A DNA stretch of 64,000 bases from Streptomyces sp. 1331.2 (GTDB lineage Bacteria > Actinomycetota > Actinomycetes > Streptomycetales > Streptomycetaceae). The notes under the pieces were generated by a model, which was not told where the DNA came from, did not search any database, and saw only the letters and a list, made by a program, of their open reading frames with translations. The DNA lies in assembly GCF_900199205.1 (NCBI RefSeq), contig NZ_OBMJ01000001.1, positions 3,475,001-3,539,000 on the forward strand. Direction: 5' to 3'. Position numbers and translations under genes: made by a program. How positions within the stretch are numbered: position 1 is the stretch's first letter; each line of letters starts with the position of its first letter. Shown here one piece after another: positions 17,545 through 26,197 of this stretch.

Positions 17545-18006
17545 TCAGGCCGCGCTGTCGCCTTCGGCCTGCGGCGGTGCGGGCTCGGGGCAGTAGCGAC
17601 GCCACGGGTCGAGGAAGTCGTTCCGGACGAAGCCCTTGGCCTGCCGGGAGTCGGGGAAGCGGATGTTGGACGAGGAGACGCCGAAGTCCTTGAGCAGGAG
17701 CTGCAGTCCGCGGGCGGTCAGACCACTGACGCCGAACTCCGCCCATGGCGCCTCCTCCAGCGCCCTCAGCTGGGCGAGGAGTGTGGCGGTGGCGAGCGCG
17801 GGCGGATCGCCGAGGGTGCCGAACACGGTCCGGATGTCCTGCAGGATCCGGATCTTGGCGCCGTCCCCGTCGTCGTCCAGACCGGCCTCGTGGGCGCACA
17901 TCGCCGCGCACGCGGCGCGTGCGGTGGCAGGCCAGTGTCCGCCGGCCAGGTCGGCGACGATCGCCAGCGGTTCCCACGTGTCGGCAGCGCGGTCGCTCAC
18001 CGGCAT
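17545..18006 (-). pseudogene. DUF3631 protein, C-terminal fragment
   Basis: About 153 residues beginning PVSDRAADTWEPLAIVADLA, then GGHWPATARAACAAM, the C-terminal part of the DUF3631 proteins carried by actinomycete plasmids and integrative elements, where it follows a primase/helicase region. The N-terminal ATPase part is absent. At about 18001-18006 the homology stops and runs head-on into integrase sequence on the other strand. This indicates a deletion or inversion that removed the middle of the element. Confidence 0.7.
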
Positions 18007-18633
18007 GACGTCTTCGCACTCTCCGTCGACGGCACCGACTTCCGCCGCCACATGGTGACGGTACGTCGACAGGTGCGCTTCGTGGCCAAGACGATGGTGT
18101 TCGCGCTGCCGAAGGGCGGCAAGGTCCGGCAGGTCCCGCTGCCCGATGGGCTGGCGAGGGCCTTGAAGGCCCACATGAAGAAGTTCCCGCCGACTCGGGT
18201 CACGCTCCCCTGGCGTCTCGCCGATGGCGACGACCACAAGACGAACCTGCTCTTCACCGACGACAGTTCCAAGCCGTACCACCGCAGCGTCTTCAACGCG
18301 GGCGACTGGAAGCTGGCGCTCGTCGCGTCCGGGGTGATCCCGCCGCGCGAGAAGGGGGCGAAGTACTCCCAAGCGGCCCCGGACGACGGCATGCACGCCC
18401 TGCGGCATGCCTACGCCTCGGTGCTGTTGGATGCCGGCGAGCCGATCAAGGCGCTCGCGGCCTACCTCGGCCACAGCGACCCTGGCTTCACGCTCCGGAC
18501 CTACACCCACCTGATGCCGACGAGCGAGTCGCGGACCCGCTCGGCGATCGACCGGGTGCTTCCTGGTGCGAAGGCGGGGCACAGCGCGCCGAAATCCGAG
18601 GGCATGTGCCCCACGTGTGCCCTGGCGGCCTGA
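18001..18633 (+). pseudogene. Tyrosine integrase, C-terminal catalytic fragment
   Basis: Homology begins at about RHDVFALSVDGTDF, just after the position of the first catalytic Arg, and runs to MCPTCALAA. HALRHAYAS gives the His-x-x-Arg pair, LGHSDPGF the second His and RTYTHLM the nucleophilic Tyr. The N-terminal arm-binding and core-binding domains and the first catalytic Arg are missing, so the protein cannot be active. It ends 80 bp from attR, the usual int-att arrangement. The open frame continues upstream, but that part is DUF3631 antisense. Confidence 0.8.
18603..18623. promoter_or_regulatory. Putative integrase arm-type site, right
   Basis: This 21-bp copy differs at one base from 14632-14652 and overlaps the last codons of the integrase gene. 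See the left copy for the reasoning. Confidence 0.45.
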
Positions 18634-18704
18634 TTCCGGCCTCGCGTTCTCCGCGACCTGGGCCCAGGAAGAGGCCATTCGTACAGGTCAGAGAGCTGCA
18701 AGCC

Positions 18705-19337
18705 CTACGAAGCCGCCTGCAGCAGCGCCCCGTCCTGCCACTTGAGGATCTTGTCGAAGCTGACGATCGCCCCCCGCAGGGGGTGGTTGCGGAGCTGGAC
18801 GTGGTCGGTGAGGGCGTGGATCAGGAAGAGGCCGCGGCCGGATTCGGCGGTGAGGTCGGGGAGGGTGTCGAGGTCGACCGGGCGCAGGGTGGGGGCAGTG
18901 GGGCGACAGGGGAGGACGTGGGTGTCGTACGGGTGGCCGTCGCGGCGGGCCCGGTGGGCGGTGAGGACGCGGGCCGGGACGGTGGCGCGGCCGCGGCGGG
19001 AGCGGCCGGGCCCGTGGCCGCTCGCGGCGGGGCGGGTGGGGGCCGCGGCGGCCGGGCGCCGGACCGGTGCGGCGGCGGGCAGGCCCGGGCCGGAGTCGGT
19101 GACCTCGATCCGCAGCCGGTCGCCGCTGATCGAGGCGGTGACCTGGAAGCCGTCGTCGGGCCGCCCGGTGGCGCCGTGCTCGACGGCGTTGGCGCAGGCC
19201 TCACTGAGGGCGACGCCGAGGTCGTCGGCGATCTGCGGGTCGACGCCCGCCGTCGCCATGGCACCGAGCAGGATGCGCCGGGCCAGCGGAACGCTGGCCG
19301 GGTCGCGCTTGAGGTGCAGAGTCCACCAGATGTCCAC
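18705..19337 (-). CDS. ATP-binding anti-sigma-type protein (RsbW/SpoIIAB-like); integration target
   Basis: 210 residues of the GHKL fold. The N box SEACANAVEHG is near 50-60, the G1 box DSGPGLP near 85, and the G2 box ESGRGLFLIHALTD near 167-180. A long Ala/Pro/Arg-rich insert (about 90-140) replaces the ATP lid. Streptomycetes encode many such single-domain kinases, which bind or phosphorylate anti-anti-sigma factors; the partner is unknown. The GTG at 19337 follows GGAGGGACCTCCC. The last 13 codons lie in the attR repeat, and the integrated element supplies the present C-terminus. Confidence 0.85.
   Translation of the reverse strand: MDIWWTLHLKRDPASVPLARRILLGAMATAGVDPQIADDLGVALSEACANAVEHGATGRPDDGFQVTASISGDRLRIEVTDSGPGLPAAAPVRRPAAAAPTRPAASGHGPGRSRRGRATVPARVLTAHRARRDGHPYDTHVLPCRPTAPTLRPVDLDTLPDLTAESGRGLFLIHALTDHVQLRNHPLRGAIVSFDKILKWQDGALLQAAS
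18714..18752. repeat. attR: right 39-bp att repeat
   Basis: Identical over 39 bp to 14488-14526 and part of the coding region for FDKILKWQDGALLQAAS at the C-terminus of the ATP-binding protein. Confidence 0.85.
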
Positions 19338-19567
19338 GGGAGGTCCCTCCTGGCTGCGGCTCCACATACAACTAGGTATCTCCGGGCGATTCGGTGGTGA
19401 ACCGTGCGCGGGGGCCGGTACCGCCCGTTCGGCGGATGGACTGGGGGACGGGGTCTGTGCCGGGCAGCGCGCACCCGGACCCGCACGCCGCTGCCGAAAG
19501 GGGCATTCGTAGGGATTTCCCACCCTGCCCGTGTCCGCGGCGTACGCAATGAGAGGATGGCCCGGCC

Positions 19568-20412
19568 ATGATTGCCCTCGCTGCCGCCCCGCTCCCGGGC
19601 GCCCCCGGACCGGCCCAGCCGGTGGGGGCCGCCGCCTGGGACCTGCGGCTTGCCCGGGCGGTCCCGTTCGCGCTGGTCTGCACCCTGATCGCGGCGGCCG
19701 GGCACGCCCTGGCCGGAGGCGGCGACGTGCCGCCGACCGCGCTGGCGGTGGGTTTCGTCGCGGTGCTGGGCCTCGCGGCGGCCTGCGGTGGACGGGAGCG
19801 TTCGCTGGCGGGCATCGCCGGGGCGCTGGGCGCGGGGCAGCTCGCGCTGCACTGCCTCTTCCACGGCTTCAACGGCCACGGCCTCGGCGGCTCCATGACC
19901 GGCATGACCGGCATGGCCGGCATGCACGGCGGCTCCGGTCCGCTGACCCTGCCGCAGGTGGCCGGCCGGCTGATCTGCAACGAGGCCCACCCGGGGACGC
20001 TGGTCGGCCTGCCCGGCAGTCCGTCCGCGGAGCAGCTGGTCTCCTCCGCGGGTCTGGATCCGCACGCGTACGCCGCCGCGCCCTGGTGGCAGGGCGGCGT
20101 GTTGGGCATGACGCCGTCGATGCTGGCCGGGCACCTGGCCGCCGCGCTGGTGGCGGGCTGGTGGCTGCGGCGCGGCGAGGCGGCGTTGTGGCGGCTGCTG
20201 CGGGTGGCCGCGTCGGCGGCCCGGGAGCACTGGGCGGCGCCGCTGCGGTCGGCGTTCGCACTGGTGGCCGCGCTGCTGCGCGGTCTGTTCGGCGTGGCCG
20301 GTCCGGCCCGCCGGTTCGGCGCGGGGGCGGGGAGAGCCCGTTCCCGGCGGGTGCCGTGCTGCGGCACAGCGTGGTGCGGCGCGGGCCGCCGTGCGGGGCC
20401 TTCGCGCACTGA
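19568..20412 (+). CDS. Met/His-rich integral membrane protein, probable frameshift near its end
   Basis: About 280 residues with several hydrophobic helices (roughly 32-50, 58-75, 80-98 and 190-210). It has a Met/His-rich loop HGFNGHGLGGSMTGMTGM, continuing AGMHGG (about 98-123), suited to Cu(I) binding. Up to about 20325 third positions are G/C in frame 2; after the G-run at 20325-20340 the bias moves to frame 1, which ends at 20412 with LRHSVVRRGPPCGAFAH. A one-base slip in the G-run is therefore likely. It precedes the YcnI-Sco-PCuAC-CopCD-DyP genes and is presumably part of copper handling. Confidence 0.65.
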
Positions 20413-20615
20413 TCCGCGTTCCCGGCGGCCTGCGGGCCGTACCCGGGCGCGGGTGTGCGCACCGTCCGGGCCGTTCCCCGACCACACCGGGGGCGTTCCC
20501 GAGGCTCTGCCCCCACACATCCCCACGCGCGGCACCACCGGGGCACCGCCGAGGCGCGGCACCGTCCGTCGCCCGGTCCCTGCCTGCCGCCGAGCTCCGA
20601 TCGGAGACCCGCATC

Positions 20616-21392
20616 ATGCGTTCCCTTCCCACCCGCCGTCTCGCCGCCGTCGCCCTGACCGCCGCCGCCTCCGTGGTGGCGCTGGCCGGCCCCGCCTTCG
20701 CGCACGTCACCGTGAACCCGGGTGCGGCCCCGCAGGGCGGCTACACGGCCGTCGACTTCCGGGTGCCGAACGAGAGCGACACCGCGAGCACCGTGAAGCT
20801 GGAGGTCAACCTCCCGCTGGACCACCCGCTGGCCTCCGTCCGCACCCTGCCGATGCCGGGCTGGACCGCCGCGATCGAGAAGTCGAAGCTGGACAAGCCG
20901 ATCAAGGTGCACGGCAGCGACGTCAACGAGGCCGTCTCCAAGATCACCTGGACCGCCGACGCGGGCACCAAGATCGCCCCCGGCCAGTTCCAGGAGTTCC
21001 GGGTCTCGCTCGGCCCGCTGCCGACCGACTCGGACAGCCTGGTCTTCAAGGCCCTGCAGACCTACGACAACGGTGACGTCGTCCGCTGGATCGACGAGTC
21101 CAAGGACGGCCAGCCCGAGCCGGCCAAGCCCGCGCCCGTCCTGAAGCTCACCAAGGCCGAGGGCGGCGACGGCCACGGCGACGGCGACGGCGACAGCCAC
21201 GGCGTCACCGCCTCCCCCGCCGCGGGCGCCCACGGGGACAGCTCGGACCACGCCGCCGGCTCCGACGCCGACGGCAAGAGCAGTGACTCCACCGCCCGCA
21301 CCCTCGGCGTGATCGGCATCGTGGTCGGCGTGCTCGGCACCGCCGTCGGCGTGCTCGGCCTGCGCCGCAAGAACGGCGGCTCCGCCTCCTGA
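20616..21392 (+). CDS. YcnI-family (DUF1775) copper-associated exported protein
   Basis: 258 residues. Signal peptide 1-29 ends in AFA, leaving His30 at the mature N-terminus (HVTVNPGAAPQGGY), the Cu-binding start of YcnI proteins; the partner Trp is in DVVRWIDE. A His/Asp/Gly-rich linker (about 185-225) leads to a C-terminal membrane helix (about 232-250) and RRKNGG, so the protein is anchored facing out. The role is extracytoplasmic copper binding or delivery. It is the first of a run of copper genes on the same strand; a strong hairpin follows. Confidence 0.9.
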   Translation: MRSLPTRRLAAVALTAAASVVALAGPAFAHVTVNPGAAPQGGYTAVDFRVPNESDTASTVKLEVNLPLDHPLASVRTLPMPGWTAAIEKSKLDKPIKVHGSDVNEAVSKITWTADAGTKIAPGQFQEFRVSLGPLPTDSDSLVFKALQTYDNGDVVRWIDESKDGQPEPAKPAPVLKLTKAEGGDGHGDGDGDSHGVTASPAAGAHGDSSDHAAGSDADGKSSDSTARTLGVIGIVVGVLGTAVGVLGLRRKNGGSAS

Positions 21393-21398
21393 CCCCCG

Positions 21399-21443
21399 CG
21401 CCGGCGGGGCCGCACCGAAGCCGACGGTGCGGCCCCGCCGGCG
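21399..21443. terminator. Strong hairpin between the YcnI and Sco genes
   Basis: A 19-bp perfect stem (21399-21417 with 21425-21443) and 7-nt loop. Because the next gene begins 29 bp later on the same strand, it may be a partial terminator or an mRNA-stabilising element that sets the YcnI:Sco ratio. Confidence 0.65.
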
Positions 21444-21471
21444 GTCCCACCGCGCACGATCGGAACTCCCC

Positions 21472-22140
21472 ATGCCCCGCACCACCCGCACCACCCGGCT
21501 GGCCGGCGCCGCCGCCCTCGCGCTGGCCGCCGCCCTGACGCTGTCCGCCTGCGGCTCCTCCGGCGGCGGGTCCACCGCCGCGAAGGTCACCCAGCAGAAG
21601 GAGGACACCCCGTACCAGGGCACCAAGCTGGCCAAGAACTTCGAGAAGCCGGACCTCCAGCTGACCGACACCTCCGGCCAGCCCTTCGACCTGCGGCAGC
21701 AGACCAACGGCAAGGCCACCCTGCTGTTCTTCGGCTACACCAGCTGCCCGGACGTCTGCCCGACCACCATGGGCGACATCGGCGTCGCGATGAAGGCGCT
21801 CCCGGCGGAGGAGCGGCAGAAGATCAACGTCGTCTTCGTCTCCACCGACCCGCAGCGCGACACCCCGAAGGTGCTGCGCACCTGGCTGGACTCGATGGGC
21901 AGTGACTTCATAGGCCTCACCGGCGACCTGGCCAAGGTGAAGACCGCGGCCAAGTCGCTCGGCATCATGATCGAGGACCCGGTGGTCAACGCGGACGGGA
22001 CGGTCACCTCCACCCACGGCGCGCAGGTGCTGGCCTTCCTCCCCTCGGACGACAAGGCGCACGTGCTCTACATGAGCGGCACCGAGGAGAAGACCTACGA
22101 GCACGACCTGCCGCTGCTCGCCAAGGGTGTCGCGGCATGA
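21472..22140 (+). CDS. Sco-family copper chaperone lipoprotein
   Basis: 222 residues. The lipobox LSAC places the lipid Cys at 27. The thioredoxin-fold domain has GYTSCPDVCPTTMG with the Cys92-x3-Cys96 copper pair and a later conserved His in STHGAQV. Sco proteins load the CuA centre of cytochrome oxidase; in Streptomyces lividans the homologue also links copper to development. Its stop codon overlaps the ATG of the PCuAC gene, so the two are translationally coupled. Confidence 0.92.
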   Translation: MPRTTRTTRLAGAAALALAAALTLSACGSSGGGSTAAKVTQQKEDTPYQGTKLAKNFEKPDLQLTDTSGQPFDLRQQTNGKATLLFFGYTSCPDVCPTTMGDIGVAMKALPAEERQKINVVFVSTDPQRDTPKVLRTWLDSMGSDFIGLTGDLAKVKTAAKSLGIMIEDPVVNADGTVTSTHGAQVLAFLPSDDKAHVLYMSGTEEKTYEHDLPLLAKGVAA

Positions 22141-22670
22141 GCGAGCGGAGCGAGGTCAGCGACGGGAGCGTCGCGGTGCCGACCGGGACGCGCCGGTTCC
22201 GCCGCAGCGCGCTGCTGGGCGCCGTGGTCGCGACCGCCCTGGGCGGCGGCGCGATACTGGCCGCCTGCGGGACGGGCGGCCAGGGCGCAGCCGCCGCCGG
22301 CCCGGCCAGGCTCAGCGTCGCCGACTCCTACATCCCGCTGCCCCCGGCGGGCGGGATGGCGGCCGGCTACCTGACCGTCCGCAACGACGGCGGGCAGGAC
22401 CAGCTGGTCAAGGTGACCAGCCCGGGCGCCGAGTCGGTCACCATGCACCGCTCGACCGCGTCCAGCATGGAGCAGGTCGCCAGCCTGGACGTTCCCGCAC
22501 ACGGGTCGCTGCAGTTCGCCCGCGGCGGCGCCCACTTGATGATCATGGGCTGGGAGAAGACCCCGGCGGTCGGCGACGAGCTGGAGCTCGACCTCACCTT
22601 CGCCAAGTCCGGCACCATCTCGGTCAAGGTGCCGGTCAAGGAGCTCACCTACCGCCCCGGCCAGAGTTAA
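22137..22670 (+). CDS. PCuAC-type extracytoplasmic Cu(I) chaperone lipoprotein
   Basis: 177 residues. The lipobox ILAAC puts the lipid Cys at 44. The domain contains SVTMHRSTASSMEQV and GGAHLMIMGW, giving the Met/His ligands (H-x-M type) of the PCuAC Cu(I) site. It passes Cu(I) to Sco and on to oxidase or DyP. The ATG overlaps the Sco stop codon in ATGA. CopC-CopD follows 13 bp downstream. Confidence 0.92.
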   Translation: MSERSEVSDGSVAVPTGTRRFRRSALLGAVVATALGGGAILAACGTGGQGAAAAGPARLSVADSYIPLPPAGGMAAGYLTVRNDGGQDQLVKVTSPGAESVTMHRSTASSMEQVASLDVPAHGSLQFARGGAHLMIMGWEKTPAVGDELELDLTFAKSGTISVKVPVKELTYRPGQS

Positions 22671-22683
22671 GGGGACCGCCAGC

Positions 22684-24720
22684 ATGCAGTCGGCCGGCCT
22701 GGAGAAGGCCTCCCACCGCCGGATCGCCGGGGTGCTCGGAATGCTCGGCGCGCTGCTCGCGCTGATGCTCGCGGGCGCCGGACCGGCCTCCGCGCACGCC
22801 ACCCTGGACTCCACCGATCCCCGGCAGAACGCGGTGGTCGCCACCGCCCCGCAGGCCGTCACGCTGACCTTCAGCGAGGCCGTCTCGCTCTCCTCCGACT
22901 CCGTCCGGGTGCTCGACCCGGCCGGCCAGGCCGTGGACACCGGCAACCCGGCGCACGCCGACGGCCGGGGCAACACCGCCCGGGTCGGCCTGCGGAGCGG
23001 GCTCGCCAACGGCACCTACACGGTGGCCTGGCGGGCCGTCTCGGAGGACTCGCACCCGGTCGGCGGCGCGTTCACCTTCTCCGTCGGCGCGCCCTCGGAC
23101 ACCTCGGTGTCGGCCACCGCCCTGCAGGGCGCCAAGGCCGACGGCCTGGTCGCCGCCCTGTACGGCACCGGGCGCACCGTCGCCTACGCCGCGTTCGCGC
23201 TGCTGGCCGGCGTCGCCGCCTTCGTGCTGGTCTGCTGGCCGGCCGGGACCGCCCGGCGCCCGGTGCAGCGACTGCTGATGACCGGCTGGACGGCGCTGCT
23301 GGTCTCCACCGTCGCGGTGCTGCTGCTGCGCGGCCCGTACGAGCGCGGCTCCGGGGTCGGGCAGGCCTTCGACCTGACGCTGGTGCGCGCCACGCTGGAC
23401 GAGCGGATCGGCACCGCGCTGGCGGCCCGGCTGCTGCTGCTCGCGGCGGGCGGGGTGTTCCTGTCGCTGCTGGTCGGCCAGTTGGGGCAGCCGCCGCGGC
23501 CGGTTCCGGCGAAGCCCCTGGCGGCCGCGGGCGGCACCGCGGGTTCCGGCGCGGACGAGGGCAAGGACGAGAGCGAGGACGCCGAGGCCGCCGAGCTGCG
23601 CGAGCTGGAGCGGCGGGCCGCCGAGCGGCCACAGCGGGAGACGAGGCTGGGGCTCGGTGTGGCCGGGCTGGTCCTGGCGGTCGCCCTCGCCGCGACCTGG
23701 GTCGGCGCCGACCACGCCTCGGTGGGCATCCAGGTCTGGCTGGCGCTGCCGTTCGGCATCCTGCACCTGATCGCGATGGCGCTCTGGCTGGGCGGCCTGG
23801 CCGCGCTGCTGGTCGCGCTGCGCGAGGGCGTCGGCGCCGAGGTGGTGGACCGCTTCTCCAGGATCGCCTTCGGCTCGGTGGCCGTGCTGGCCGGCACCGG
23901 GATCTACCAGTCCTGGCGGGGCCTGGGCAGCTGGGGCGCGCTGACCGGCACCGAGTACGGGCGGCTGCTGCTGGTGAAGAGCGGCTGCGTGGTCGTGATG
24001 CTCGGCGTCGCCTGGATGTCCCGGGCCTGGCTGGCCCGGCTGCGCTCGGCCCCGGCCGAGGCGGCGGAGGTCGAGCGGACCGAGGTGCCGGAGCCGGTCG
24101 CCGTCGCGGCGCACAGCGAGGACCCGGTCCGCCGGGCGCAGCTGGCCCGGCAGAAGGCCGCCCGGGAGAGCGCCGGGCGCGAGCGCGGGCTGACCCCGAC
24201 CCGGGCCGGGCTGCGCCGCTCGGTGCTGGTGGAGGCACTGGTCGCGGTGGCGGTGCTGGTGGTCACCACGATGCTCACCAACTCCCCGCCCGGGCGGGTG
24301 GCGAGCGAGGTCTCGGCCGGTGCGGCGGCTGCCGCCCCCGGCGCGGCCGCGGCGGCCCCGCAGACCGAGCCGGGCCGTACCGTCGAGCTCAAGCTCCCGT
24401 ACGACACCAAGGGCCGGACGCCGAACGCCAGGGGCACCGCGACCGTCACTCTCAACCCGGCCAGGACCGGCCCGAACGAGGTGAAGCTCGCGCTGAACGG
24501 CACGGACGGGCAGCCGGTGGACGTCCCCGAGGTGCAGCTCGCCTTCACCCTGCCGGACCGCGACCTCGGCCCGCTGCCGGTCGCGCTCACCCCGGAGGGC
24601 ACCGGCCGCTGGAGCGGCACCGCGCAGCTGCCGCTGGCGGGCAACTGGGTGGTGTCGGTGCAGGTCCGCTCCTCGGACATCGACCAGACCACGCCGACCC
24701 AGCAGTTCAAGATCGGCTGA
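22684..24720 (+). CDS. CopC-CopD fusion copper protein
   Basis: 678 residues. The signal peptide ends at ASA (37), giving His38 at the mature N-terminus of the CopC domain (38-140, ending in SEDSHPVGGAFTFSVG). Then comes an eight-helix CopD membrane region (about 155-525) with long charged loops, and a C-terminal beta domain (about 560-678) resembling YtkA/FixH. It binds copper outside and probably moves it across the membrane. A GGGACC ribosome site precedes the ATG. It lies within the copper operon, with 5 bp to the DyP gene. Confidence 0.88.
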   Translation: MQSAGLEKASHRRIAGVLGMLGALLALMLAGAGPASAHATLDSTDPRQNAVVATAPQAVTLTFSEAVSLSSDSVRVLDPAGQAVDTGNPAHADGRGNTARVGLRSGLANGTYTVAWRAVSEDSHPVGGAFTFSVGAPSDTSVSATALQGAKADGLVAALYGTGRTVAYAAFALLAGVAAFVLVCWPAGTARRPVQRLLMTGWTALLVSTVAVLLLRGPYERGSGVGQAFDLTLVRATLDERIGTALAARLLLLAAGGVFLSLLVGQLGQPPRPVPAKPLAAAGGTAGSGADEGKDESEDAEAAELRELERRAAERPQRETRLGLGVAGLVLAVALAATWVGADHASVGIQVWLALPFGILHLIAMALWLGGLAALLVALREGVGAEVVDRFSRIAFGSVAVLAGTGIYQSWRGLGSWGALTGTEYGRLLLVKSGCVVVMLGVAWMSRAWLARLRSAPAEAAEVERTEVPEPVAVAAHSEDPVRRAQLARQKAARESAGRERGLTPTRAGLRRSVLVEALVAVAVLVVTTMLTNSPPGRVASEVSAGAAAAAPGAAAAAPQTEPGRTVELKLPYDTKGRTPNARGTATVTLNPARTGPNEVKLALNGTDGQPVDVPEVQLAFTLPDRDLGPLPVALTPEGTGRWSGTAQLPLAGNWVVSVQVRSSDIDQTTPTQQFKIG

Positions 24721-24725
24721 CGGCG

Positions 24726-26003
24726 GTGGACGACGTGACGACCGAGGTTACGACGGTGGAGCAGGGGTCGGCGGACCGCACGGGCTTCACCCGGCGGGCG
24801 CTGCTCGGCACCGCCGGTGCCGGGCTGCTGGTCGGCGCCGGGGCGGTCGCCCTGGGCGGCTCCGACCGCTCCGCCGGGGCGGCGGGCGCGGCCGGCGCGC
24901 TCGGCGCGGCCCGGGTGCCGTTCCGCGGCGAGCACCAGGCCGGGATCCTCGAACCGCAGCAGGCCAGGGTCCAGCTGGCCGCCTTCGACCTGGCCGAGGG
25001 CGCCGGCCGGGACGGCCTGCGCGGCCTGCTGCAGCGCTGGACGAAGGCGGCCGAGCGGCTGACCGCCGGGGAGCCGGCCGAGGAGTTCGACAACCAGATC
25101 GCCCTGGACGCCGGGCCCTGCTCGCTCACCCTCACCCTCGGCTTCGGCGCCGCGCTCTTCGACAAGGCCGCCCTGGCCGACCGCCGCCCGCCCGGGCTCG
25201 AACCGCTGCCCGCCTTCCCCGGTGACGCGCTCGACCCCGCCCGCGGCGACGGCGACCTGTTCGTCCAGATCGGCGCCGACGACGCGCTGGTGGCGGTGCA
25301 CGCCCTGCGGGTGCTGCAGCGGCTGGCGGCCGGTACGGCGGCGCTGCGCTGGCAGTCGGCCGGCTTCGCCCGCACCCCCGGCGCCGCCGCGCAGCCGGTG
25401 ACCGGCCGCAATCTGATGGGCCAGGTCGACGGCACCAACAACCCCAAGCCCGGCGAGGACGGCTTCGCCGCCAAGGTGTTCTGCGCGGCCGGCGGGGACC
25501 AGCCGGGCTGGCTGGCCGGCGGTTCCTACCTGGTGTTCCGGCGGATCCGGATGCTGCTGGACCACTGGGAGGCGCTGCCGGTGGACCGGCAGGAGCGGGT
25601 GATCGGGCGGCGCAAGTCGGACGGCGCCCCGCTCGGCTCGCCCGCCGGGGCCGGCGAGCACGCCCCCGTCGACCTCTCCGCGCAGGGCCCGGACGGTGCG
25701 CTGGCGGTCCCCGCCGACGCGCACATCCGGGTCGCCGCCCCGGCGGCCAACGGCGGGGCGGCGATGCTGCGGCGCGGCTTCTCGTACCACGACGGGCTGC
25801 TGCCGGACGGCTCGCCGGACGCCGGGCTGCTCTTCCTCGCCTTCCAGGCCGACCCGCGCCGGGGCTTCACCCCGGTGCAGCGCAAGCTCTCCCGGGGCGA
25901 CGGCCTCTCCCGCTTCCTGCGGCACGAGGCGAGCGGGGTGTACGCGCTACCCCCGTCCGCGCCGGCCGGCGGCTACCTCGGGCAGCAGCTGCTGGAGGGG
26001 TAG
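24726..26003 (+). CDS. dtpA: TAT-exported DyP-type heme peroxidase
   Basis: 425 residues. The twin-arginine signal FTRRALLGTAGAGLL is at about 21-35. The DyP motif GQVDGTNNP is present (GxxDG with the distal Asp), with an Arg-rich distal region and DAHIRVAAPAANGG where the proximal His is expected. DyP enzymes oxidise phenolics and dyes with H2O2; the S. lividans homologue DtpA works with Sco and the copper chaperone in morphogenesis, and the gene context here is the same. The GTG start, 5 bp past the CopCD stop codon, implies co-transcription. Confidence 0.9.
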   Translation: MDDVTTEVTTVEQGSADRTGFTRRALLGTAGAGLLVGAGAVALGGSDRSAGAAGAAGALGAARVPFRGEHQAGILEPQQARVQLAAFDLAEGAGRDGLRGLLQRWTKAAERLTAGEPAEEFDNQIALDAGPCSLTLTLGFGAALFDKAALADRRPPGLEPLPAFPGDALDPARGDGDLFVQIGADDALVAVHALRVLQRLAAGTAALRWQSAGFARTPGAAAQPVTGRNLMGQVDGTNNPKPGEDGFAAKVFCAAGGDQPGWLAGGSYLVFRRIRMLLDHWEALPVDRQERVIGRRKSDGAPLGSPAGAGEHAPVDLSAQGPDGALAVPADAHIRVAAPAANGGAAMLRRGFSYHDGLLPDGSPDAGLLFLAFQADPRRGFTPVQRKLSRGDGLSRFLRHEASGVYALPPSAPAGGYLGQQLLEG

Positions 26004-26197
26004 TTCCCCGGCGCCTCCGGCGTGCGGGGCGTTTGCGGCGTTTGAAGACACGCCCTAGCACACACGGTCCCGGCCACTGGGACGCTTTCCTGCCGGGGCC
26101 GCGGAATCGTTAGGGTGGCTGTTTCGGCACCACCCGTTCGCGCGGAACCCGTCCGAGCGGCACCCTGTTCGTGCGGCACCGAGTACCCGGAGGCGTC

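Larger units (their letters stand above)
14488..18752. mobile_element. Decayed integrative element between 39-bp att repeats
   Basis: A 4.3-kb segment is bounded by identical 39-bp direct repeats (14488-14526 and 18714-18752). The right copy is the 3' end of the ATP-binding protein gene; the left copy is the displaced original end. Inside are a 5'-truncated tyrosine integrase next to the right repeat, a DUF3631 C-terminal fragment, a frameshifted MobC-like gene, a frameshifted secreted-protein gene and two small genes. This is the layout of a Streptomyces actinomycete integrative element or integrated plasmid that has lost replication, transfer and part of its integrase, so it should be immobile on its own. 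Confidence 0.8.

Noticed and set aside
17389-18633. Full-length integrase in one open frame
   Set aside because: Integrase homology starts only at about 18001; the upstream 200 codons are antisense to the DUF3631 fragment and MobC-like region.
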